Positions 1-8,769 of a stretch of 64,000 bases of DNA are shown here, piece by piece. The notes under the pieces are model-generated. The model worked only from the letters and a program-made list of their open reading frames with translations, was not told the DNA's origin and did no database searches. Each line of letters begins with the position of its first letter. The stretch's first letter is position 1. Source of the stretch: CAVPUA01 sp963828015 (GTDB lineage: Bacteria; Actinomycetota; Actinomycetes; Mycobacteriales; Jatrophihabitantaceae); NCBI GenBank assembly GCA_963828015.1, contig CAWHCD010000008.1:62001-126000 (forward strand), given 5' to 3'. A program made the position numbers and the translations under genes.

Positions 1-65
1 GGTTGGTCGCCAACCGGGGTCAGCGGCACGAGCGCCCGTCCGGGCGACGCCGGGTGCAAGACTGA
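1..65 (+). CDS. C-terminal tail of an unidentified upstream gene (partial)
   Basis: The window opens inside a rightward reading frame of about 21 codons that ends with TGA at 63-65, five bases before the GTG of the next gene. The visible tail is rich in Arg and Gly and matches no domain I recognise. The close spacing and same direction fit an operon with the glycosyltransferase that follows, but an open frame this short can occur by chance in high-GC DNA. Confidence 0.35.
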   Translation, partial: LVANRGQRHERPSGRRRVQD

Positions 66-70
66 CGCAC

Positions 71-1222
71 GTGAGCAGCGGCGGGGCCCGGACGGTACTC
101 ATCGCCAATCCCGGGGCCGAGCTGTACGGCTCGGACCGCATGGTGCTCGAGACGGTCACGGCGCTGGTCGAGGACGGACGGCGGGTGATCGTCGCCCTGC
201 CCGGCGATGGCCCGCTGCGGGCCGAGTTGACCGCCCGCGGCGCCGAGGTCCAGTTCTGCCCGATGCCTGTCGTGCGCAAGAGCGCCCTGCGCCCGCTCGG
301 CGCATTGCGCCTACTGGGCGACGTACTGCGCAGCTTCGCTCCGTCACTGCGCCTGATCCGACGGTGCCGTCCCGACGTCGTGCTCGTCAACACGACGATC
401 GCCCCGCTTTGGTTCCTGCTCGCCGCCGGGCTGCGAGTGCCGCGGGTTGCGCACGTGCACGAAGGCGAGTCGGGTGCCTCGCCGCTCGTGCTCAAGGGTT
501 TGTACGCCCCCTTGGTGCTGGCGCAGCGGCTCGTCATCAACAGCGAGTTCAGTCGCGGCGTGCTGGTCGCCGCGTTGCCCCGACTCGCAGCGCGAAGCGT
601 CGTCATCTACAACGCGGTGCCCGCGCCGAGTCAGGTCACGTCAGCGCGCCGGCAGCTGGAAGCGCCGACCCGATTGGTCTTCGTCGGCCGACTTTCGCCC
701 CGCAAGGGACCCGATATCGCCTTGGCGGCGGTGCAGTTGCTGCGGGAGCGGGGCGTTTCGGTCCACCTCGAACTGGTCGGTTCGGTCTTTCCCGGCTATG
801 AGTGGTTCGAGGCCCAGCTGCGCGACTTCGTGGCCGACCAGGCGCTGACCGAGGCGGTGAGCTTCGCGGGCTTCCAAGGTGACGTCGGCGCCTTCACCGC
901 CGCCGCCGACATCGTGCTGGTGCCTTCGACGCTCGACGAGCCGTTCGGCAACACCGCCGTGGAAGCCGTATTGGCGACCCGGCCCTCGATCGTCAGTGCG
1001 GTCGGCGGTCTGCCCGAGGCGGTGCGTGGATTCCAATCCGTGCGACTGGTGGCCGCGGGAGATCCAGCGCTGCTGGCCGATGCCGTTGTCGACGTCATTG
1101 GTGATTGGCCCCGGTTGCGGGCCGCAGCGCTCGAGGATGCGACCACGCGGGCGCAGCGGTACTCCAGCGCGACCTACGGTGCGGCGGTACGTGCGGTGCT
1201 TGACGCCGCGGTGATCAACTAA
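71..1222 (+). CDS. GT4-type glycosyltransferase (GT-B fold)
   Basis: Retaining glycosyltransferase of the GT4 kind, likely adding a sugar from a nucleotide-sugar donor to a lipid-linked intermediate at the inner face of the membrane. The 383-residue protein shows the two Rossmann-like halves of a GT-B enzyme: an N-terminal acceptor half with a YGSDRMV segment near residue 19, and a C-terminal donor half beginning near LVFVGRLSPRKGPD (about residue 200). The donor-binding E-x7-E region is seen as DEPFGNTAVEAV near residue 292. Length is normal. The start is GTG at 71, five bases after the preceding stop. The sugar specificity cannot be read. The surrounding exopolysaccharide genes make a role in surface glycan assembly the best inference. 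Confidence 0.88.
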   Translation: MSSGGARTVLIANPGAELYGSDRMVLETVTALVEDGRRVIVALPGDGPLRAELTARGAEVQFCPMPVVRKSALRPLGALRLLGDVLRSFAPSLRLIRRCRPDVVLVNTTIAPLWFLLAAGLRVPRVAHVHEGESGASPLVLKGLYAPLVLAQRLVINSEFSRGVLVAALPRLAARSVVIYNAVPAPSQVTSARRQLEAPTRLVFVGRLSPRKGPDIALAAVQLLRERGVSVHLELVGSVFPGYEWFEAQLRDFVADQALTEAVSFAGFQGDVGAFTAAADIVLVPSTLDEPFGNTAVEAVLATRPSIVSAVGGLPEAVRGFQSVRLVAAGDPALLADAVVDVIGDWPRLRAAALEDATTRAQRYSSATYGAAVRAVLDAAVIN

Positions 1223-1249
1223 CGCGCCACGAGCGATGCGCAGAAAGTC

Positions 1250-2005
1250 CTACAGCGCGTCCAGTTCGCGGAACCAGCGATAGCTTCCAGCAATCAGATA
1301 GACCACGTTGATGGCGAAGAGCGCCGTGTACACGACTTCGAACAGCCCGAACGCGGGAAACAGCACGATGGTGAGGCAGAGAACGCCCCAATCATTGGGC
1401 AGCGTGATGAGCGAACGCAGCACCGGGGCAGCCTCGTCCGGATTCAATCGCGATGTCGTGACCGTGCTGGCACCGGCCCGAGCCCGTTCGACGCGACGCA
1501 ACATGTCGGTGAGCACGATGGCGAAGAAGAAGACCGAGGAGACGATTCCGAAGCCGAGCGGGACGAGTAGCAAGCCCGGGTGCGACAGGTGGAAGAAGCG
1601 CCACCAGGCGATCGCGATCGCGGCATGGAACGAGGCGATCTTCAATGCGTCCAGGACGTGATCGAGCCATTCGCCGACTGTTGAACCGCTGCCCTTGAGG
1701 CGGGCGAGCTGGCCGTCGGCGGAATCCAGGGCGTAGCCGAGCAGTAGGCCGGCGGCGATGACCACGTCGACGGGCCAACTGGGCGCGACCAGGGTGAGCG
1801 CGATGATCGCGCCCATCGAACAGGCCGCGCTGATCAGACTGACCTGATTCGGCGACAGTCCGAACTTGAACGCGAACGCGGCCAGGTGCCTTCCGAGCGG
1901 GCGGTTGACCCACCGCGAATATCCGGCCGCACCGCGGTTGCTCTTCTGGGCGCGGCCCAGATAGGCCACGGCCTCGCGGTGTGTTGCCGAGCTCGACAGG
2001 GTCAC
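1250..2005 (-). CDS. CDP-alcohol phosphatidyltransferase family membrane protein
   Basis: Integral membrane enzyme that transfers a phosphoryl-alcohol between a CDP-linked donor and an alcohol acceptor. The family signature D-x2-DG-x2-AR-x8-G-x3-D-x3-D is complete, beginning DSADGQLARLKGSG near residue 95, so the metal-binding aspartates are intact. Several hydrophobic segments flank it, as usual in this family. The start is GTG at 2005. It converges on the glycosyltransferase to its left, with about 27 bases between the stops, and diverges from the lipoprotein gene to its right. The substrate (inositol phosphate, glycerol phosphate or a polysaccharide-linked alcohol) cannot be assigned. The position in a glycan cluster suggests a lipid carrier or phosphodiester-decorated glycan. 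Confidence 0.85.
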   Translation of the reverse strand: MTLSSSATHREAVAYLGRAQKSNRGAAGYSRWVNRPLGRHLAAFAFKFGLSPNQVSLISAACSMGAIIALTLVAPSWPVDVVIAAGLLLGYALDSADGQLARLKGSGSTVGEWLDHVLDALKIASFHAAIAIAWWRFFHLSHPGLLLVPLGFGIVSSVFFFAIVLTDMLRRVERARAGASTVTTSRLNPDEAAPVLRSLITLPNDWGVLCLTIVLFPAFGLFEVVYTALFAINVVYLIAGSYRWFRELDAL

Positions 2006-2237
2006 GGCCCGTACCGACCTTTCTTAGTGCGATGGTCACCCGCCGTAAGCGAATTTGTCTCTGTGTGCTAGCCAAGATACCGAAATCCTATGGCATGCAC
2101 GGACGGACCGGACTACTTGTCGCTTTCACAGGTAGCAATCATGGCATGTGCCGGAGTTCGGACTGGCGCTAAGTGTCCATCTGTCATATGCTGCCTTCAC
2201 ACTGCGAGGGCCTCGGCCGCTGCAGTTTCATCGGGGG

Positions 2238-2255
2238 ATGATTCGGGGGAATCAT
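2238..2255 (+). promoter_or_regulatory. SD-loop hairpin over the lipoprotein start codon (copy 1)
   Basis: ATGATTC (2238-2244), GGGG (2245-2248) and GAATCAT (2249-2255) form a perfect 7-bp stem with a GGGG loop. The loop and the first 3' stem bases make the GGGGGA Shine-Dalgarno sequence, and the last stem bases include the AT of the start codon at 2254. Sixteen bases of it recur at 18020-18035. The hairpin is seen directly; control of translation is inferred. Confidence 0.6.
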
Positions 2256-2943
2256 GCACGTTTCTGGTCTGTTGCGCCGTGTGGGCGCAAAGACTGCGGG
2301 CCGCGCGACTGCGCCGGCCGGCAAGGCATTGGTGCTGGCATCACTGGCATGCGCAGCGCTCATGAGCCTGGCCGCCTGCGGCGGGTCCAAGCACGAGGCG
2401 GCCAAATCGCCGACGGCGACTTCCGCGGCCTCGACCTCGGCGGCACCGACTCCATCGCCGGCGCCCAAGACACTGCCCAGCCTCAGCACGCCCGTCAGTG
2501 CACCGGGTGGTGGAGACGTCAGGTCCACCATTGCATCGGCGAGCGTGCACACGGCTGCCCCGATCCCGGTCACCGCCACGGCCGACTTCGGCACGGGCGT
2601 CACCACCAAGGTGGTGTCGAACAAGAAGATCAGCTTCTCGGCCCATCTGCCGGGTGAGATCTCCGGTCCAGCAGCGCAGGTGACGCTGCAGTTCACGAAC
2701 AACTCCGCCGCGGCGGTATCGCTTTCCCACGTGGTCGTCAATGACCAGGACGCCAAGGGCACGCCCATGGTGTCCAACCAATCCAGCCCGGCCGCGCCGG
2801 TCACTGGCTCGCTCGCACCTGGAGCGTCAACGACGGGCGTCTACGTCTTCTCCTTGACCTCCTCCTATGTTGCGCCGCTGACGATCAGCGTCAGCTACTC
2901 AACGGCCGCTCCCGTCGTCCTGTTCGTAGGCGACGTCTCATGA
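2254..2943 (+). CDS. secreted lipoprotein of unknown function, coupled to the PKD protein
   Basis: Predicted lipoprotein of 229 residues. A basic start is followed by a hydrophobic stretch (about residues 24-41) and a lipobox, LAAC, whose Cys at about residue 42 would be lipidated. A Ser/Thr/Ala/Pro-rich linker follows to about residue 90, then a beta-rich domain with alternating polar and hydrophobic residues (FTNNSAAAVSLSHVVV). I recognise no family. Its stop overlaps the next frame as ATGA at 2940-2943, so it is probably translated together with the giant secreted protein downstream and may assist its placement on the cell surface. The start codon lies within a hairpin whose loop is the ribosome binding site. 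Confidence 0.8.
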   Translation: MHVSGLLRRVGAKTAGRATAPAGKALVLASLACAALMSLAACGGSKHEAAKSPTATSAASTSAAPTPSPAPKTLPSLSTPVSAPGGGDVRSTIASASVHTAAPIPVTATADFGTGVTTKVVSNKKISFSAHLPGEISGPAAQVTLQFTNNSAAAVSLSHVVVNDQDAKGTPMVSNQSSPAAPVTGSLAPGASTTGVYVFSLTSSYVAPLTISVSYSTAAPVVLFVGDVS

Positions 2944-2954
2944 TTTCGGGGAAA
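2944..2954 (+). promoter_or_regulatory. SD-loop hairpin before the PKD gene (copy 4, shortest)
   Basis: TTTC (2944-2947), GGG loop (2948-2950) and GAAA (2951-2954) form a 4-bp stem; the GGGGA Shine-Dalgarno runs through the loop, five bases before the ATG at 2958. It is weaker than the other three copies and could be chance. I include it because layout and position are the same. Confidence 0.4.
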
Positions 2955-2957
2955 AAC

Positions 2958-5900
2958 ATGTTGAACAGGATCCGGAACCGGCGCGTTGTCGCCGCGACCG
3001 TGGTGGCGGCCGTTGTCGCATCAATGTCAGTGGCGTTCGCGCTCCCGGCCAATGCGGTTCTGACGACGCCCGGACCGGTGCAGCAACGCACCGCGGCAAT
3101 GGTCACCGACGACGCGCTGCCGACCGTGCAGATCGATGGCGTCGTTTGGTCCGAGCAGGTCGTCGGCACGACGGTCTGGGCCGGTGGCAGCTTCGCCAAC
3201 GCGCGCCCGGCCGGCGCCGCGCCCGGCACCAACCTGACCTCGCGCCCCAATCTGCTGGCGTTCAACATCACCACCGGTGCCTTGATCACCTCGATCGCGC
3301 CTTCGCTCAACGCCGAAGTCAAGGTGGTTGCCGTCTCCCCGGACCATTCCCGCGTCTATGTCGGCGGGGCCTTCACCACAGCCAACGGCGCGAACCACTA
3401 CCGAATCGCGGCCTACAACGCCAGCACCGGCGCAATCATCTCCAGCTTCACCGCCGGGGTCGACGCTGAGGTCAATGCCATCGTCGCGACGAACACGACC
3501 GTGTACGTCGGCGGTGCCTTCAGCAACGCCAACGGAGTGGCTCGGCAGAAGTTCGCCGCGTTCGACCTGAACGGCAACCTGCTCGGCTGGGCTCCGACGG
3601 CTGACAACAACGAGGTCGAGACGATGGTGATGTCGCCCGATGGCACCCGCTTGATCGCCGGCGGCTCGTTCACCAGCGCCAACGGATCCGCCTCGGCCTA
3701 CGGCCTGGCTTCGCTCGACCCGACGACTGGTGCCCTCTACCCGTGGGCGGCCAGCAGCGTGGTGCAGGATGCCGGCTCCGCGGCGGCGATCTTGCAGCTC
3801 ACCACCGACGGCACGGCCATCTACGGCAACGGCTATGTCTTCGGCGCCGGCGGCGATCTGGAGGGTTCGTTCTCCGCCGATCCCGACACCGGGACGATCA
3901 ACTGGATCGAGGACTGCCACGGCGACACCTATGGCAACTACGCGATGAACGGCGTCCTCTACACGGTCAGCCACGCGCACTACTGCGGCAACGTCGGCGG
4001 CTATCCGCAGACCGAGCCGACGTGGACCTTCCAGCACACGGTGGCTTTCACCACCGCCGCGACCGGCACCTTGGCCCACAACACTGAGAGTCCGGGCGCC
4101 TACACCGACTTCGGTGGCCAGCCCAGCCCGTCGCTAATCAACTGGTTCCCCACCCTGCAGGAGGGCACCTACACCGGCCAGTCACAATCGGCCTGGAGCG
4201 TGACCGGTAACGGGACCTACCTCGTCGAGGGTGGGGAGTTCCCGAGTGTGAACGGGGTCGCCCAGCAGGGCCTGGTTCGCTTCGCCACGCCACCCACCGC
4301 ACCATCGAAGATGGGCCCGACGCTGAGTGGGTCCTTCTTCACCTCGACCAACCTGGCGCTGTCCTCGACCTCGATCCGCGTCAGCTGGCCGGCCAACTAC
4401 GACCCGGACGATGAGAACCTGACCTACAAGCTCGTCCGTAACGGGGACATCAACCACCCGATCTACACGGCGACACAGACCTCGCAGTTCTGGAACCGCC
4501 CCACCATGTCGTTCACCGACACCGGGCTGACTCCGGGCACCACGTACCAGTACCGGTTGTTCGTCACCGACCCCGATGGCAACCAGGCTGCGGGCGACAC
4601 GACGACGGCCAGCACGCCGAGCACCAACCCGGGCCCGTACGCGGCCGGGGTGCTCAATGCGGGTGCGGCGGACTACTGGCGCCTGGACGAGACCTCGGGC
4701 ACGACGGCTACCGACTGGGCGGGCTTCAACAACCTGACTGAGGGCGCAGGCGTCACCCACAACACCGCGGGCGCGATCATCGGCGACCCCGACACGGCCG
4801 ACACCTTCTCGGGTACCAATACCGGCTGGGCCGAATCGGTGACCGCGGCTCCTGCGGTGGCTCCGAACACGTACACGATGGAGGCCTGGATCAAGACCAG
4901 CACTACTGCTGGCGGCAAGATCGTTGGCTTCGGCAGTGGCACGGCGGGAACGCTCAGCGGTAGCTACGACCGGCAGATCTACATGGACAACGCCGGGCAT
5001 CTGATCTATGGCGTGTACACCGGTACGACCTCGACTCTGGCCACCTCGGCCACGTTCAACGACAACACGTGGCATCACGTGGTCGGCACGCTCTCGGCGG
5101 CGGGGATGAACTTCTACGTCGACGGCAAGCTGGTCGGGCACAACGCGACCGTCACTGCCGGTCAGGTCTATGAGGGCTACTGGCACGTCGGCGGGGACAA
5201 CCTGGCTAGCTGGCCGTCGGCACCGACGAGCAACTACTTCGCCGGTTCGATCGACGATGTCGCGATCTACCCGACCGCGCTCAACCTGACCCAGATCGAC
5301 ACCAACTACACCAACAGCGGCCGGACCGTCGCCGTGCCGGTGGCGCCGACTGACGCCTACGGCAAGGCCGTATTCAACGCGGCGCCGGACCTGTACTGGC
5401 GCCTGGACGACGCCAGCGGGCCGACCGCTGCCGACGCCTCGGGTAACAACTCGACCGGTCTGTACTCGGGCGCCGAGACGTTCAAGGTGGCCAGCCCCGT
5501 AGCGGGTGCCACCGGCACGGCCGTGACGTTCGATGGCTCCACCGGAACCATCGGCTCCAACCAGCAGTTCAGCAACCCGACCGTCTACACCGAGTCGGCC
5601 TGGTTCAACACCACGACGACGCACGGTGGCAAGATCATCGGCTTCGGGGCGGCCCAGACCGGCCTGTCCGGCAGTTATGACCGCCACGTCTACATGCTCG
5701 ACACCGGTCAACTGGTGTTCGGCGCCTGGACCGGGGTGGCCAACCTGGCGACCTCGCCGCTGAACTACAACGACGGCAAGTGGCACCAGCTCGTCGCGAC
5801 CCAAGGCCCGAGCGGAATGGCGCTCTACGTCGACGGCCAGCTGGTGGCGACCAACGCCGACACCCAGGCCCAGGCCTACGCCGGCTACTGGCGGGTCGGG

Positions 5901-8711
5901 GGCGACTCCGACTGGGGCGGCGACAGCCCGTACTTCGCCGGAACGATCGACGAGGTAGCGGTCTGGGCGAGCTCGGCGCTGACGTCCACCCAGGTCCAGT
6001 CGCTGTATGCGGCGTCGCCGGCCGCGGTGAATGCCGCTCCGACGGCTGCGTTCAGCTCCTCCTGCGTCGGGGGGGTCTGCTCCTTCAACGGCGCCGGCTC
6101 GACCGACCCGAACGGCACCGTGGCCTCCTACGCCTGGTCCTTCGGCGACGGCACGACGGGCACCGGAGTGGCGCCGACGCACACCTACGCAGCATCGGGG
6201 ACCTACTCGGTCTCGCTCGTGGTGACCGACAACGGCGGCGCGACGAGCCCGGCCGTGGTCAATCAGGTTCCGGTGACCGTCACCAACCAGGCTCCGGTGG
6301 CCGTGTTCAACTCCACCGCGACGAACCTATCCGTGGCCTTCGATGGCAGCACGTCGGCTGATCCTGATGGCACGGTGGCGTCCTATGCGTGGACGTTCGG
6401 TGATGGATCGACCTCGACGCTGGCCAAGCCGACGCATGTGTATGCGGCGGCGGGTTCGTACACGGTGACGTTGACGGTGACCGACAACCTCGGTCTGGCG
6501 TCGGCGCCGGTGAGTCATGTGGTGACGGTGACGGCGCCGAACCAGGCTCCGGTGGCGGCGTTCACGTCGGTGCCGACGAACTTGAGTGTGGCCTTCGATG
6601 GCAGCACGTCGGCTGATCCTGATGGCACGGTGGCGTCCTATGCGTGGACGTTCGGTGATGGATCGACCTCGACGCTGGCCAAGCCGACGCATGTGTATGC
6701 GGCGGCGGGTTCGTACACGGTGACGTTGACTGTGACCGACAACCAGGGGCTGGCGTCGGCGCCGGTGAGTCATGTGGTGACGGTGACGGCGCCGAACCAG
6801 GCTCCGGTGGCCGTATTCAGCTCGGTCTCGACCAACCTGTCCGTGGCCTTCGATGGCAGCACGTCGGCTGATCCTGATGGCACGGTGGCGTCCTATGCGT
6901 GGACGTTCGGTGATGGATCGACCTCGACGCTGGCCAAGCCGACGCATGTGTATGCGGCGGCGGGTTCGTACACGGTGACGTTGACGGTGACCGACAACCT
7001 CGGTCTGGCGTCGGCGCCGGTGAGTCATGTGGTGACGGTGACGGCGGCGAACCAGGCTCCGGTGGCGGCGTTCACGTCGGTGCCGACGAACTTGAGTGTG
7101 GCCTTCGATGGCAGCACGTCGGCTGATCCTGATGGCACGGTGGCGTCCTATGCGTGGACGTTCGGTGATGGATCGACCTCGACGCTGGCCAAGCCGACGC
7201 ATGTGTATGCGGCGGCGGGTTCGTACACGGTGACGTTGACGGTGACCGACAACCTCGGTCTGGCGTCGGCGCCGGTGAGTCATGTGGTGACGGTGACGGC
7301 GGCGAACCAGGCTCCGGTGGCGGCGTTCACGTCGGTGCCGACGAACCTGAGTGTGGCCTTCGATGGCAGCACGTCGGCTGATCCTGATGGCACGGTGGCG
7401 TCCTATGCGTGGACGTTCGGTGATGGATCGACCTCGACGCTGGCCAAGCCGACGCATGTGTATGCGGCGGCGGGTTCGTACACGGTGACGTTGACGGTGA
7501 CCGACAACCAGGGTCTGGCGTCGGCGCCGGTGAGTCATGTGGTGACGGTGACCGCGCCGGCCAACCAGCCGCCAGTGGCCGCGTTCACATCGGTGCCGAC
7601 CAACCTGAGCGTTGCCTTCGACGGCACGACGTCGACCGATCCGGACGGGACCATCGCCAGCTACGCGTGGGCCTTCGGTGACGGGACAACGTCCACGGCG
7701 GCCAAGCCGACGCATGTGTATGCGGCGGCGGGTTCGTACAACGTGACCCTGACCGTGACCGACAACTCGGGTGCGACCAACGCGGTGACCCATACGGTGG
7801 TGGTCTCGGCGGCGGCGAACAAGCCTCCGGTGGCCTCGTTCACGGCGACTCCGGTCAACCTGACGGTGTCCTTCAACGCCGCGGCGTCCTCCGATCCGGA
7901 TGGCACGATCGCGACGTACGCCTGGGCCTTCGGTGACGGCACCACGGGTTCTGGGGTGACGGCGTCGCACACCTATGCGAGCGCCGGCACGTACGCCGTG
8001 GTCCTGACCGTGACCGACAACCAGGGAGCGTCGACATCGTTGACCACGAACGTGCTGGTCAACCCGGTGACGTCGTTGTTCTCGGACACGTTCACCCGGA
8101 CGACGGCCAACTCACTGGGGACGGCGAACTCGGGCGGGGCCTGGACCGACTACGGAACGGCCAGCTCGTTCAACACGAACGGCAGCATCGGCCAGATCAC
8201 CATGGTCGGCCCCAGCGATGGCCCGTCCGCGGTGCTGAAGTCGGTCTCGCAGACGAACCTGAACCTCCTGCTCGACTCGGGGATGACCAAGATCCCCACT
8301 GGCAACGGAGCGTTCATGTCGATCCTGCTGCGCGATGACGGCACCACGGCGAACGACTACCGCTTCAAGTTGCGGTACATGTCCGACGGCACCATTCACA
8401 TCGCGATCAGTAAGTCCGTCAACGGTGGCGAGACGACGCTGACCGAGGTGGTGGTACCCGGGTTGACCTACAACGTGGGCGACACCTTGCGGGCTCGGGT
8501 GATCATCAGTGGCACTGGTACGACGACGATCGCCGGCAAGGTGTGGAAGGTTGGCACGACGGAGCCGGCCGCCAACCAGGTCTCGGTGACCGACACGGAG
8601 GCCTCCCTGCAGAAGGCGGGAGCCGTCGGGGTGCAGACGTACCTGTCCGGGTCGTCGACCAACGCGCCGATCACCATGAACCTCGACAACCTGTCGGCGA
8701 CGGCGAACTGA
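2958..8711 (+). CDS. giant secreted propeller/Fn3/LamG/PKD-repeat surface protein
   Basis: Secreted multidomain protein of 1917 residues from the ATG at 2958, preferred because GGGGA lies 5 bases upstream; an in-frame ATG at 2940 overlaps the preceding stop. A signal peptide ends near ALPANA (about residue 34). A beta-propeller-like region with repeated VYVGGAF.NANG units follows (about 45-430), then an Fn3-like domain (450-560). Two LamG/concanavalin-like domains, each opening with a YWRLD motif, span about 565-800 and 810-1035. Eight PKD domains (about 1040-1720) carry YAW.FGDG motifs, and a final beta-rich domain of about 190 residues starts at SDTFTRTTANSLG. There is no sortase signal or C-terminal membrane segment, so it is probably released or held non-covalently. 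The domain types point to glycan binding and adhesion. The ligand is unknown. Confidence 0.88.
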   Translation: MLNRIRNRRVVAATVVAAVVASMSVAFALPANAVLTTPGPVQQRTAAMVTDDALPTVQIDGVVWSEQVVGTTVWAGGSFANARPAGAAPGTNLTSRPNLLAFNITTGALITSIAPSLNAEVKVVAVSPDHSRVYVGGAFTTANGANHYRIAAYNASTGAIISSFTAGVDAEVNAIVATNTTVYVGGAFSNANGVARQKFAAFDLNGNLLGWAPTADNNEVETMVMSPDGTRLIAGGSFTSANGSASAYGLASLDPTTGALYPWAASSVVQDAGSAAAILQLTTDGTAIYGNGYVFGAGGDLEGSFSADPDTGTINWIEDCHGDTYGNYAMNGVLYTVSHAHYCGNVGGYPQTEPTWTFQHTVAFTTAATGTLAHNTESPGAYTDFGGQPSPSLINWFPTLQEGTYTGQSQSAWSVTGNGTYLVEGGEFPSVNGVAQQGLVRFATPPTAPSKMGPTLSGSFFTSTNLALSSTSIRVSWPANYDPDDENLTYKLVRNGDINHPIYTATQTSQFWNRPTMSFTDTGLTPGTTYQYRLFVTDPDGNQAAGDTTTASTPSTNPGPYAAGVLNAGAADYWRLDETSGTTATDWAGFNNLTEGAGVTHNTAGAIIGDPDTADTFSGTNTGWAESVTAAPAVAPNTYTMEAWIKTSTTAGGKIVGFGSGTAGTLSGSYDRQIYMDNAGHLIYGVYTGTTSTLATSATFNDNTWHHVVGTLSAAGMNFYVDGKLVGHNATVTAGQVYEGYWHVGGDNLASWPSAPTSNYFAGSIDDVAIYPTALNLTQIDTNYTNSGRTVAVPVAPTDAYGKAVFNAAPDLYWRLDDASGPTAADASGNNSTGLYSGAETFKVASPVAGATGTAVTFDGSTGTIGSNQQFSNPTVYTESAWFNTTTTHGGKIIGFGAAQTGLSGSYDRHVYMLDTGQLVFGAWTGVANLATSPLNYNDGKWHQLVATQGPSGMALYVDGQLVATNADTQAQAYAGYWRVGGDSDWGGDSPYFAGTIDEVAVWASSALTSTQVQSLYAASPAAVNAAPTAAFSSSCVGGVCSFNGAGSTDPNGTVASYAWSFGDGTTGTGVAPTHTYAASGTYSVSLVVTDNGGATSPAVVNQVPVTVTNQAPVAVFNSTATNLSVAFDGSTSADPDGTVASYAWTFGDGSTSTLAKPTHVYAAAGSYTVTLTVTDNLGLASAPVSHVVTVTAPNQAPVAAFTSVPTNLSVAFDGSTSADPDGTVASYAWTFGDGSTSTLAKPTHVYAAAGSYTVTLTVTDNQGLASAPVSHVVTVTAPNQAPVAVFSSVSTNLSVAFDGSTSADPDGTVASYAWTFGDGSTSTLAKPTHVYAAAGSYTVTLTVTDNLGLASAPVSHVVTVTAANQAPVAAFTSVPTNLSVAFDGSTSADPDGTVASYAWTFGDGSTSTLAKPTHVYAAAGSYTVTLTVTDNLGLASAPVSHVVTVTAANQAPVAAFTSVPTNLSVAFDGSTSADPDGTVASYAWTFGDGSTSTLAKPTHVYAAAGSYTVTLTVTDNQGLASAPVSHVVTVTAPANQPPVAAFTSVPTNLSVAFDGTTSTDPDGTIASYAWAFGDGTTSTAAKPTHVYAAAGSYNVTLTVTDNSGATNAVTHTVVVSAAANKPPVASFTATPVNLTVSFNAAASSDPDGTIATYAWAFGDGTTGSGVTASHTYASAGTYAVVLTVTDNQGASTSLTTNVLVNPVTSLFSDTFTRTTANSLGTANSGGAWTDYGTASSFNTNGSIGQITMVGPSDGPSAVLKSVSQTNLNLLLDSGMTKIPTGNGAFMSILLRDDGTTANDYRFKLRYMSDGTIHIAISKSVNGGETTLTEVVVPGLTYNVGDTLRARVIISGTGTTTIAGKVWKVGTTEPAANQVSVTDTEASLQKAGAVGVQTYLSGSSTNAPITMNLDNLSATAN
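6285..7559 (+). repeat. five tandem 255-bp PKD-coding repeats
   Basis: Five head-to-tail units of exactly 255 bp (85 codons), each starting at the AAC codon of NQAPVA, begin at 6285, 6540, 6795, 7050 and 7305. They encode PKD domains 2-6 and are near identical in DNA, differing mainly at the unit junctions and at an L/Q choice in DN(L/Q)GL. PKD domains 1, 7 and 8 are clearly diverged. The identity at synonymous sites indicates recent duplication or gene conversion. Confidence 0.95.
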
Positions 8712-8716
8712 CGCAG

Positions 8717-8744
8717 CCGGGTCGCGCCCTCGGGCGCGACCCGG
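8717..8744 (+). terminator. GC-rich hairpin terminator after the PKD gene
   Basis: CCGGGTCGCGCCC (8717-8729), a two-base TC turn and GGGCGCGACCCGG (8732-8744) form a perfect long stem starting 5 bases after the stop codon. There is no long T run, which is usual for actinobacterial terminators. Confidence 0.8.
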
Positions 8745-8769
8745 AGTCAGTCGTTCCTATCCTGACGAG

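Noticed and set aside
2089..2149. Twofold ATGGCATG direct repeat upstream of the lipoprotein gene
   Set aside because: Eight bases 51 bp apart with no symmetry or promoter context; too weak to call.
4182..6182. 666-residue antisense open frame under the LamG region
   Set aside because: Composition is that of a shadow frame (Arg/Gly/Val-rich, no motif), while the sense frame has clear domains.
6285..7559. CRISPR-like reading of the regular repeats
   Set aside because: The unit is 255 bp, fully coding, with no spacer-repeat alternation.
6327..7970. 547-residue Arg/His-rich open frame antisense to the PKD repeats
   Set aside because: It is the mirror of a repetitive, stop-poor high-GC gene and has no start signal or domain; it repeats only because the sense strand does.
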